Shown here: positions 7,680 through 15,357 of the stretch, piece after piece
How the letters are laid out: every line of letters starts with the position of its first letter
How positions within the stretch are numbered: position 1 is the stretch's first letter
NCBI RefSeq assembly: GCF_017592475.1
Contig: NZ_JAGFNP010000007.1
Span: forward strand, 62,001 to 126,000
Source: Glycomyces niveus
GTDB lineage: Bacteria > Actinomycetota > Actinomycetes > Mycobacteriales > Micromonosporaceae
Length of the DNA stretch: 64,000 nucleotides
Direction of reading: 5' to 3'
Notes under the pieces: model-generated
What the model was told of the DNA's origin: nothing
The model's database searches: none
What the model saw: only the letters and a program-made list of their open reading frames with translations
Made by a program: the position numbers and the translations under genes

Positions 7680-9561
7680 CGACACGCCGGCGATGCTCGA
7701 CAAGCTCGCCGCCGAGCACGCGCACTTCAGGGCCATCCACATCCCGAACTCGGGGTGGCCGGGCAAGCCGCGGAACGTCGGGGTCGACGAGGCGCGCGGC
7801 GAGTACGTGCAGTTCCTGGACCAGGACGACTACCTCGCGTCGGACGCGCTGCGCCGCCTGTACGAGATGGGGCACCGCAACGGCTCCGACATCGTCATCG
7901 GCAAGGTCGCCTCGAACTTCCGGGGCGTCCCGCACGGCGTGTTCAAGGCCGACCGCGACAAGGTCGACATCACGAACTTCCCGCTGTACGACAGCCTCAC
8001 CCCGCACAAGATGTTCCGCACGGCGTTCCTGCGCGAGAACAAGATCGCCTACCCCGAGGGCAAGCGGCGCCTCGAGGACCAGCTGTACATGATGGAGACG
8101 TACTTCCCCGCGAAGGTCGTCTCGATCCTGGGCTCGTACACCTGCTACTACTACTCGAAGCGCGACGACGGCAAGAACGCCGGCTCGGCGAAGCTGGTGC
8201 CCTCGGGCTACTACAAGAACCTCCGCGAGGTCCTGGACGTGGTCGTGGCGAACACCGAGCCCGGCGAGTTCCGCGACAAGCTGCTGCGCCGCTTCTACCG
8301 GGTGGAGATGCTGGGCCGGATCTCGGAGCCGGCGATCCTGCGCTACGAGGACGACTACCGCGACGAGATGATCGACGAGATCCAGGCCCTGGAGCGGGAC
8401 TTCGTCACCGAGGGCGTCCACGACGGGCTCGGGGCGATCCAGCGGATGCGCTCGAGCCTGCTGCGCTCGAACGACCGCGAAGGCCTCATCCGCATCGCGC
8501 GGTTCTCCGCCTCCGTGAAGGCGACCGCGCGCCTCGAGGACGCCGAGTGGACCGGGAACGGGCGCATGCGCGTCGCGCTGAGCGCGCAGCTCGTGCACGG
8601 CGAGGAGCAGGTCCCGTTCGAGTTCGAGGAGCGGGACGGCCGCTACTTCCTCTCGCCCGACCTCACCCGGGAGCTGCTGGGCTCGGACGAGCCGGTGGAC
8701 GTGACCGGGGAACTCGACGGGTTCGCCGCCGAGCTCTCGCTGCGCAACCGCGAGAGCGCGGTCGAGTGGCCGTGCCCGGCGACGTTCGCCGCCGAACTCG
8801 AGGACGCCGCCGGCGGCCGCAAGCGCGTGGTCCTGCGCGGCACCGGCTACCTGCCGACCGAGGCGGTCAAGGGCCGCGGCCGGATCGGCAAGGGCATGTG
8901 GGACGTGTGGGCGCCCGTGCGCGGCCTCGGCGTCGTCAAGAAGGCGCGCATCGGCGCCGACCGCGACACCGCCCTGGACGCGAACTGCTTCCCGGCGCTG
9001 CTCGGCTCGCCCGCGCGCCGCGTCATCCCCTACTTCACCGACCCGTACGGGAACCTCACGCTCGACGTCTCCCGCGGCGCCCGCGACCTCTCGCAGGTCA
9101 TGGAGGGCAAGCCGCTGCACCTGGCATCGGAGCACCCGGCGGAGCTGCGGCTGGAGATCTACACGTCCGCGCGCACCGCGCCGCGCGACACCGTCGTCGA
9201 GCTCGCGAACGCCGAAGGCGCGCACCGGGTCAAGGCCGCCCTCGTGCCCGCGCTCGACCGCGCGCACCTGCGCCTGCCCGGGAAGGTCCGCGGCGTCCCC
9301 GCCGGCGAGTACGACCTGACGGCGCTGCTCACCAACCCCGAGAAGCCCGGGGTGCGGCTGTGCGGCGCGACCGTGGACGGCTCGGGCCGCCTCGCGGTGA
9401 CCGGTGTGGACCTGCTCGACCCGGCGACGCTCGCCGAGATTGCCGCGAAGCGCCGCAAGGACCTGTTCAAGCGGGCCGTGCGCAGCGTCGGCGTCCCGAT
9501 CGCGCGCAAGCTGCCCGCCTCCGCGCGCAAGCGCCTGCGCGGCCTGGCCGCCCGGCTGTAA
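7543..9561 (+). CDS. TarS-like GT2 glycosyltransferase
   Basis: A 672-residue paralogue of the preceding GT2. The GT-A domain has V-S-V-I-I-P-V-Y-N-P-G, F-V-N-D-G-S-S-D-D and F-L-D-Q-D-D-Y-L (DxD-like). Near residue 177 is R-L-E-D-Q, the catalytic-base/acceptor region seen in GT2 polymer glycosyltransferases. The C-terminal half has a G-A-D-R and I-P-Y-F-T-D-P-Y-G-N-L-T-L-D segment and ends in a basic helix (A-R-K-L-P-A-S-A-R-K-R-L). The ATG at 7543 has GGAAGGA upstream. It is likely to decorate a wall polymer with a sugar, rhamnose being the obvious donor from the flanking rml genes, but this is inferred from position only. Confidence 0.83.
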   Translation: MTVKVSVIIPVYNPGKYIEPAIDSLLRQTLPASEFEVLFVNDGSSDDTPAMLDKLAAEHAHFRAIHIPNSGWPGKPRNVGVDEARGEYVQFLDQDDYLASDALRRLYEMGHRNGSDIVIGKVASNFRGVPHGVFKADRDKVDITNFPLYDSLTPHKMFRTAFLRENKIAYPEGKRRLEDQLYMMETYFPAKVVSILGSYTCYYYSKRDDGKNAGSAKLVPSGYYKNLREVLDVVVANTEPGEFRDKLLRRFYRVEMLGRISEPAILRYEDDYRDEMIDEIQALERDFVTEGVHDGLGAIQRMRSSLLRSNDREGLIRIARFSASVKATARLEDAEWTGNGRMRVALSAQLVHGEEQVPFEFEERDGRYFLSPDLTRELLGSDEPVDVTGELDGFAAELSLRNRESAVEWPCPATFAAELEDAAGGRKRVVLRGTGYLPTEAVKGRGRIGKGMWDVWAPVRGLGVVKKARIGADRDTALDANCFPALLGSPARRVIPYFTDPYGNLTLDVSRGARDLSQVMEGKPLHLASEHPAELRLEIYTSARTAPRDTVVELANAEGAHRVKAALVPALDRAHLRLPGKVRGVPAGEYDLTALLTNPEKPGVRLCGATVDGSGRLAVTGVDLLDPATLAEIAAKRRKDLFKRAVRSVGVPIARKLPASARKRLRGLAARL

Positions 9562-9587
9562 CCCACCGAACCGGAAAGTGACTCCAC

Positions 9588-10181
9588 ATGCGACAGCTTG
9601 ACATCCCCGGCGCCTGGGTCTTCGAACCCAAGGTCTTCGGCGACAGCCGCGGCTCCTTCCACGAGTGGTTCAAGGCGCCCGCCTTCGCCGAGGCGGTCGG
9701 CCACAAGCTCGACCTGGTCCAGGCCAACTGCTCGGTCTCCAGCAAGGGGACGCTGCGCGGCATCCACTTCGCGGACGTCCCGCCGAGCCAGGCCAAGTAC
9801 GTCAAGTGCGTGCGCGGCGCGATCCTCGACCTCATCGTGGACATCCGGGTCGGCTCGCCGACCTTCGGGCAGTGGGAGCTGGTGCGCCTCGACGACCAGG
9901 ACCACCACTCGGTGTACCTCTCCGAGGGGCTCGGGCACGGCTTCATGGCGCTCACCGACGACGCCACCGTGGTCTACCTGTGCTCGGAAGGGTACGCGCC
10001 CGAACGCGAGCACGGCGTGAACCCGCTCGACCCCGCGATCGGGATCGAATGGCCGTCCGGGTTCGAGCCGCTGCTGTCCGACAAGGACGCCGCCGCCCCG
10101 ACCTTGGCCGAAGCCGAGGCCCAGGGCCTGCTCCCGACGTGGGACGCCTGCCAGGCGTACTACGCCGAGCTGAACGCGTAG
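9588..10181 (+). CDS. rmlC: dTDP-4-dehydrorhamnose 3,5-epimerase
   Basis: A 197-residue cupin enzyme, the third step of dTDP-L-rhamnose synthesis. Recognisable family stretches are I-P-G-A-W-V-F-E-P-K-V-F, D-S-R-G-S-F-H-E, N-x-S-x-S-x-x-G-T-L-R-G-I-H-F (catalytic His) and D-L-I-V-D-I-R-V-G-S. The Y-L-S-E-G-L-G-H-G-F segment follows. The length is normal. The ATG has GGAAAG upstream. It completes the rmlABCD set, separated from rmlD by the two GT2 genes, and ends the plus-strand block at a strong hairpin. Confidence 0.94.
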   Translation: MRQLDIPGAWVFEPKVFGDSRGSFHEWFKAPAFAEAVGHKLDLVQANCSVSSKGTLRGIHFADVPPSQAKYVKCVRGAILDLIVDIRVGSPTFGQWELVRLDDQDHHSVYLSEGLGHGFMALTDDATVVYLCSEGYAPEREHGVNPLDPAIGIEWPSGFEPLLSDKDAAAPTLAEAEAQGLLPTWDACQAYYAELNA

Positions 10182-10185
10182 CGGC

Positions 10186-10217
10186 CCGCCGCGGGAGGCT
10201 CCGGCCTCCCGCGGCGG
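10186..10217. terminator. Bidirectional terminator between rmlC and GT2 gene
   Basis: A 14-bp perfect stem (10186-10199 with 10204-10217) closed by a TCCG loop, lying 4 bp after both convergent stop codons. No T tract, as is common in high-GC genomes. Confidence 0.7.
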
Positions 10218-10221
10218 CGCC

Positions 10222-11853
10222 CTAGATCGGCCGGGCGACCCGCACGGCCCGCACGCCGCTCGGCTGCTGCCGCGGCTTCGTGAGCCGGGCCTTCACGCGG
10301 CCCAGGCCCGCCCGGCGCGCCGCTCCCTTCACGATGCGCCGCGCGGTGAACCGCGGCTCCACACTCACCTGCAGCTGGTTCGCGCCCTTGGCGTAGCCCA
10401 GGGCGAGGCGGCGTCCGCCCGCCACGGCCGCCGGACGGGGCCGGGCCTTCCCTTGCAGGCCGCCGCCGAGGCGCCCGCCGAACGGCGCCCGCCGCTCGGT
10501 CTCGCCGACGGTCACCACGACCTCGAACCGCCACACGCCCTTGCCCTGCGCGAGGAGCGCGGCCCGGTCGAACTCGACCGTGAAATGCCCGTCCTCATGC
10601 GCCGCGTCGACCGCGACGACCTCGCCGGTCGCCGAGTGGACGGCCTCGAGCCGCACCCCGATCAGGTCCGAGGGGATCGGCGCGATGCGGCCGGTGCCCT
10701 CGATGCGCAGCGCCTCCGGCGTGAACCGGACGCCCTTGAACCAGTGGCGGACCTCCAGCGACTCGCTCAGGTCGAGCCACGGGCCCGGCTCGGGCGCGAC
10801 GGCGTCCTCGTAGCCGCGCAGCGTCGCGTACACGCGGTCGCCGCGCCCGGCGAACATCAGGTCCGCGGGTTCGCGCAGCAGCCGCATCAGGTCGTCCAGC
10901 CGGTCCTCGACGATGAGCTCGTAGTACAGGCGGCGCATCACCGGCAGCTTCGCGCCCGCGCCCGGCGTGTACCAGCGCAGCACCAGGTCCCGCAGCGCCT
11001 CGAACCGCTGCCTCCGCGACTCCTCGGTGGGGTCGCTGAGGAGCCGCCGCGTCTCGTTGAGGCCCTCGACCTCCCAGTGGCGCTTCAGCAGGAAGTCCCG
11101 TTTCGGCCCCTCGGGGAGGAGGCCGCCCACGAGCTCGACGAGCAGCTGCAGGTGCGTGCCCTCGGACTGCTGGAAGTGCTCGGGGGCCTTCATGCCGCCG
11201 CTGGTGAGGTTGCCGCCGTCCTCGCGCAGCACCACGTAATAGCAGTCGTACTCGCCCACCACGGAGATGTTGCGGGCGCGGATGTACCCCTCGATGGTGA
11301 ACAGCAGGTCTTCGATGAACCGCCGGTCGGTGCGGAACCGGAGCCCGTGCTCCTCGAGCATCGAGCGGCGGAACAGCTTGAGGCACGGCAGGTTCCAGTA
11401 CACGCGGGAGGAGTACAGGTCGGCGCGCGGCTGGTCGCGCTCGAACATGGAGCGGGCCACGCCCCGGCCGTTCACGCTCACGAGCTTGCCGAGCACCACG
11501 TCCGACTCGTTCTCCTCGGCCATCTCGACCATGCGCTCGAGCGCCTCGACCCCGAGGTAGTCGTCCGCGTCGAGGAAGAACACGTACTTCCCGCGCGCCA
11601 TCTCGATGCCCCGGTTGCGCGGCACGCTCGGCGTCCCGCTCGCCTCCTGGTGGACGACCCGCACGCAGTCGGGTTCGGCGGCGGCGAACTCGTCGAGGGC
11701 CTCCCCGCTGCCGTCGGTCGAGCCGTCGTCCACCGCGATGACCTCGAGGCGGTCCTTGCCGATGGACTGGCCCAGCAGCGACTCGATGCCCTTGAGCAGG
11801 TACGGCATCGCATTGTGCACGGGTATGACGACTGAGACGATGGGTGTGGCCAT
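10222..11853 (-). CDS. TarS-like GT2 glycosyltransferase
   Basis: A 543-residue GT2. Visible are the N-terminal V-S-V-V-I-P-V-H-N-A-M-P-Y-L, V-D-D-G-S-T-D-G-S-G, then F-F-L-D-A-D-D-Y-L (DAD metal site), and R-F-I-E-D-L-L near residue 184. The C-terminal half after residue 330 is beta-rich and ends in a basic tail with R-R-I-V-K-G-A-A-R-R. The ATG at 11853 has AGGAAG upstream. It is a close paralogue of the following gene (shared H-Q-E-A-S-G-T-P-S, D-Q-P-R-A-D-L-Y, G-N-L-T-S-G-G-M-K), so the pair arose by tandem duplication. A role in glycosylating the polymer built by the adjacent TagF-like enzymes is inferred. Confidence 0.82.
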   Translation of the reverse strand: MATPIVSVVIPVHNAMPYLLKGIESLLGQSIGKDRLEVIAVDDGSTDGSGEALDEFAAAEPDCVRVVHQEASGTPSVPRNRGIEMARGKYVFFLDADDYLGVEALERMVEMAEENESDVVLGKLVSVNGRGVARSMFERDQPRADLYSSRVYWNLPCLKLFRRSMLEEHGLRFRTDRRFIEDLLFTIEGYIRARNISVVGEYDCYYVVLREDGGNLTSGGMKAPEHFQQSEGTHLQLLVELVGGLLPEGPKRDFLLKRHWEVEGLNETRRLLSDPTEESRRQRFEALRDLVLRWYTPGAGAKLPVMRRLYYELIVEDRLDDLMRLLREPADLMFAGRGDRVYATLRGYEDAVAPEPGPWLDLSESLEVRHWFKGVRFTPEALRIEGTGRIAPIPSDLIGVRLEAVHSATGEVVAVDAAHEDGHFTVEFDRAALLAQGKGVWRFEVVVTVGETERRAPFGGRLGGGLQGKARPRPAAVAGGRRLALGYAKGANQLQVSVEPRFTARRIVKGAARRAGLGRVKARLTKPRQQPSGVRAVRVARPI

Positions 11854-11929
11854 GTGGGCTTCCTGGCTCCGTACTTTCCTCGTTGGGGGGTGGCGGGGGC
11901 GGCTATCGATGATAACCGGAATTGCCTGA

Positions 11930-13537
11930 TCAGACGTGGTGGGGCGACTCGCCAGTGGCGCGCAGCCGCCGCGCGATCCCGCGCAGCACCGGCACCGCCC
12001 GGTCGCCGCAGCGCAGCTGCAGCGCACCGTCCGGACCGAACCCCAGCTCGGCCCTCACGCGCCCGAACCGGCCGCGCCAGCGCGGCATGAGGTGGACGCG
12101 CAGGCGCCGGTAGCGGCGCATGGGGCCGCCGAGCCGGACCCCGTACGGGACGGTGGTCTCGTAGCCGCCGACGGCGACGTTGAGGCGCACCTCCCAGACG
12201 CCGTCGGCGTCGTCGAGCGGGCCGACGGCGTCGCAGAGGTCGAATTCGGCGGTGAACTTGCCGTCCTCGTGGGGTGCGGGGACGCGGTGGGTCTCGCCCG
12301 TGCCGGTGTGGGCGAGTTCCAGGTGCAGGGTGAGGCGGTCGGAGGGGACGCCGTCGAGGCGTCCGGTGCCGCGCAGGTGGAGGCGGGTGCCGCGGGCGGC
12401 GGCCTCGTCGAGCCATTGCATGACGGGGACGCCGTCGGTGACCTCGACCCAGGGGCCGGTGGTGGTGTCGCCTTTGGCGAGGGCGTCGGGGCCGCGGCCG
12501 GGGAGGGCGGCCCAGAGGCGGCCGGCGGCGCCGGTGAGGTCCATGTCGTCCTTGCGGCGGCGGGCTTCGAGGACGTCGTCGAGGCCGGCGGTGAGGATGA
12601 GGTGGTAGGCGAGGCGCAGGTCGGGGTGGAGTGTGGCGGCGGTGCCGGGGGTGTACCAGCGTTCGAGGAGGTCGCGGAGCTTCTCGAAGTGGCGTTGCTG
12701 CTCCTCGGGGGTGCGCATGCGCAGGAGGCGGGCGAGTTCGTTGGCGCCCTCGACCTCCCAGTGGCGTTTCATGAGGTGGTCGCGGCCGGGTCCGGCGGGG
12801 ACGGTGGTGCCGACGAGGTCGGTCATGAGTTCGAGCGTGGTCTGCCGGTTGAATTCGGCGTGCGCGGGGGGTTTCATGCCGCCGCTGGTGAGGTTGCCGC
12901 CGTCGTCGCGCTGCACGATGTGGTAGCAGTCGTGGCCGGCGACGACCGAGATGTTGCGGGCGTGGTAGTAGGCGAGGAAGGTGAACACCTGGTCTTCGCC
13001 GGTGCGCCGGTCGAGGGGGAAGCGGACGTGGTGGTCTTCGAGGAGGCTGCGGCGGAAGAGCTTCCAGGGGCCGAGGGTCCAGTACACGCGGGAGGTGTAG
13101 AGGTCGGCGCGGGGCTGGTCGTGGTGGAACATCGAGCGGGGGGCGCCGCGGCCGCCGTGGCCCACGACTTTGCCGAGGACGACGTCCGAGTCGTGTGCCT
13201 CGGCCATGGCGACCATGCGTTCGAGGCCGCGGTCGGCCAGGTAGTCGTCGGCGTCGAGGAAGAACACGTATTCGCCGCGGGCGAGGTCGATGCCGCGGTT
13301 GCGGGGGGCGCTCGGGGTGCCGCTGGCTTCCTGGTGGTGGACTTGGACGAGGCCGGGGTGCTGGGCGGCGAAGGCGTCGAGGGCGTCGCCGCTGCCGTCG
13401 GTGGAGCCGTCGTCGATGGCGATGAGCTCGAGGTTGCGCACCCCGATGGTCTGCCTGGTGACGGAGGACAGTCCCTTGTGCAGGTATGGCATGGCGTTGT
13501 GCGCCGGCATGATCACTGACACGACTGGCGGTCTCAC
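11930..13537 (-). CDS. TarS-like GT2 glycosyltransferase
   Basis: A 535-residue paralogue of the downstream gene. The GT-A domain has V-S-V-I-M-P-A-H-N-A-M, D-D-G-S-T-D-G-S-G and F-F-L-D-A-D-D-Y-L-A. R-R-T-G-E-D-Q-V near residue 180 corresponds to the E-D catalytic region. The C-terminal beta-rich part ends in a basic segment. The GTG start at 13537 is preceded by GGGGGAG. It is separated by 76 bp from the next gene on the same strand and by 169 bp from the TagF-like gene upstream. Sequence divergence from its twin suggests different acceptor or linkage specificity, which cannot be read from the primary sequence. Confidence 0.82.
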   Translation of the reverse strand: MRPPVVSVIMPAHNAMPYLHKGLSSVTRQTIGVRNLELIAIDDGSTDGSGDALDAFAAQHPGLVQVHHQEASGTPSAPRNRGIDLARGEYVFFLDADDYLADRGLERMVAMAEAHDSDVVLGKVVGHGGRGAPRSMFHHDQPRADLYTSRVYWTLGPWKLFRRSLLEDHHVRFPLDRRTGEDQVFTFLAYYHARNISVVAGHDCYHIVQRDDGGNLTSGGMKPPAHAEFNRQTTLELMTDLVGTTVPAGPGRDHLMKRHWEVEGANELARLLRMRTPEEQQRHFEKLRDLLERWYTPGTAATLHPDLRLAYHLILTAGLDDVLEARRRKDDMDLTGAAGRLWAALPGRGPDALAKGDTTTGPWVEVTDGVPVMQWLDEAAARGTRLHLRGTGRLDGVPSDRLTLHLELAHTGTGETHRVPAPHEDGKFTAEFDLCDAVGPLDDADGVWEVRLNVAVGGYETTVPYGVRLGGPMRRYRRLRVHLMPRWRGRFGRVRAELGFGPDGALQLRCGDRAVPVLRGIARRLRATGESPHHV

Positions 13538-13706
13538 GACTCCCCCGTACGGTTGCTCGCGGCCTGCGGGATCGCGGGCCTAGAGAGCATACGCGCGAGC
13601 ACCCCCGGAAGGTTGCATTTTCCGCGGGTGACTTGGGGTTCGGGCTGGTCCGGCGGTCGCCGGTTGCCTAATGAAGACGGTCTATATGCGGTGGTGGCCG
13701 CGCGAG

Positions 13707-15350
13707 TTAGCCGCGGTAGGCGCGGCGGGCTTCGGCGATGAAATGCTCGACGGCCGCGTCGCCGGTGGTCGCCCCGAGGAAGTACTCGCGGGTCTCCTTG
13801 CGCTGGGCGGCCTTCGAGTCGGTGTGGAGCAGCTCGTCGAAGACGGCGGCGAGGTTGGCGGCGTCGCGGTCGACGCGGTAGGCGCCCTTGGCGATCCAGG
13901 CCTCGTCGGGGAAGCGTTCGCCGAGTCCGGCCATGTCGGTCACGGCGAAGGGCCGGTCGGAGGCGATCCAGTCGGTGGCGACGCCGGAGACGTCGCAGAC
14001 GGCGATGTCGGCGGCGTTGACGCAGTCGACGAGGCTGGGGCCGGTGGCCTGGGTGCCCCACAGGTGGGCGCGGCCGGTGCGTTCGGCGTCGTCGGCGAGG
14101 AGGCGTTCGATCTCGTCGAGGCGGCGCGCGGCGGCGAGGTTGAACCGCGTGTAGGGGTGGGCGCGCATGATGACGGCGAGGTCGCGGCGCAGGGCCTCTT
14201 CGACGATCCGCTTGCCGATGGCGAGGGAGGAGTAGTCGAACTCGCTGGTGAGCCCGGTCCAGGTGGGGGCGTACAGGAGCACGGGGCGCGGGCCGGAGGC
14301 GGTGCGGGGGCCGGTGGCGACGGCGGCGAGCTGGGGGCGGCCGACCTTGCGGAAGTCGAGGTCGAGGCCGTGGGCGCGGTACCGGTCGACGGCGGCCTGC
14401 CCGGCGACGAACACGGCGTCGTAGATCGAGGTGACCTTGTTGAAGCTCGAGGCCTTGTCGGACTCGCCGTGGAACAGCTGCAGGTGCTTGAGGTGCCCGA
14501 ACCGCACGAGGTGCGTGTTGAGCGCGGAGCCGTTGACGTAGAACGCGGCCTTGACGCTGGGCACGAGGAGCCGTTCGAGCTCGGACATGGAGGGGGCGAC
14601 AATGATCGGCGCTTCGGTGCGGCCGCGCAGTTCCTCGAGGTGGGCCTTCTCGCGGGCGACGATCGCGTACGGGTCGCCGAGCCGGTCGAGGTAGGGCAGC
14701 CACATGTCGAGCTGGTAGACCGAACCGGGCGGGCCGGAGAAGTGGACGATGAACGCCGGTTCGAGCGCTTCGAGGGCCGCGATCACGGCCCCGTCCCCGG
14801 CGTGGGCGGAGCGGCGGCGGTGCAGGAGTGCTCCCGCCGCGCCGGCGGCGGCGGTGCCGGCGGTGGCGATCGCGGCGGCCGCCGCGATCCACAGCGGACC
14901 GGCCGACCCGGTGATGAGCGATCCTGCGGCCGCGAGCGCGAACACGCCGCCTCCGGCGGTGATCGCCTCGCCGGTGACGCGCGGCGTGAACCAGGCCCGG
15001 TCGCGTTGGACGGCGAGGTTGGCGGTGGTCATGTGTCCGGTGGCGACGGCGACGGCGAGCAGCGGTTCGAAGCCGACGACGACGAGGAGCGCGCCCGCGG
15101 CGATCGCGGCCGGAACCGGGCCCTGCTGCGCCGCGAGCACGCCGACGGCCGCGATGGCGGCGCCGCGCGCGAACCGGTCCCGGTCGGGGCCGAGCTCGGG
15201 GTGCGCCCGCCACGCGAGGGCGAGGGCGGCGGTCGCGCACGCCCATGCGGCCCAGGCGCTCCAGTCCCACGGGAGGAGCGCGGCCGCGAGCGCGGCGGCG
15301 GCGAGCCCGGTGGTCGCGGTGCGGGACAGGAGCTTGCGGAGCAGGTTCAC
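13707..15350 (-). CDS. TagF-like CDP-alditol polyol-phosphate transferase, membrane-anchored
   Basis: 547 residues. The first 180 are four or more hydrophobic helices rich in Ala/Leu. Residues about 195-547 form a GT-B domain of the CDP-glycerol glycerophosphotransferase family: F-S-G-P-P-G-S-V-Y-Q, L-F-H-G-E-S-D-K (conserved His near residue 298), L-L-Y-A-P-T-W-T-G, M-R-A-H-P-Y and C-D-V-S-G-V-A-T-D-W-I-A-S-D-R-P. Such enzymes extend or prime polyol-phosphate chains of teichoic acids at the inner membrane face. The GTG start lies 7 bp after the previous gene's stop, with AGGAC as ribosome site. Given the adjacent CDP-ribitol synthase, ribitol-phosphate transfer is the likeliest activity (inference). 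Confidence 0.8.
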   Translation of the reverse strand: MNLLRKLLSRTATTGLAAAALAAALLPWDWSAWAAWACATAALALAWRAHPELGPDRDRFARGAAIAAVGVLAAQQGPVPAAIAAGALLVVVGFEPLLAVAVATGHMTTANLAVQRDRAWFTPRVTGEAITAGGGVFALAAAGSLITGSAGPLWIAAAAAIATAGTAAAGAAGALLHRRRSAHAGDGAVIAALEALEPAFIVHFSGPPGSVYQLDMWLPYLDRLGDPYAIVAREKAHLEELRGRTEAPIIVAPSMSELERLLVPSVKAAFYVNGSALNTHLVRFGHLKHLQLFHGESDKASSFNKVTSIYDAVFVAGQAAVDRYRAHGLDLDFRKVGRPQLAAVATGPRTASGPRPVLLYAPTWTGLTSEFDYSSLAIGKRIVEEALRRDLAVIMRAHPYTRFNLAAARRLDEIERLLADDAERTGRAHLWGTQATGPSLVDCVNAADIAVCDVSGVATDWIASDRPFAVTDMAGLGERFPDEAWIAKGAYRVDRDAANLAAVFDELLHTDSKAAQRKETREYFLGATTGDAAVEHFIAEARRAYRG

Positions 15351-15357
15351 GGCCGTC

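Noticed and set aside
10453..13519. Long plus-strand open frames over the two minus-strand GT2 genes
   Set aside because: Low-complexity translations (Arg/Ala/Val/Glu). The minus-strand frames contain full GT2 motifs and have ribosome sites.
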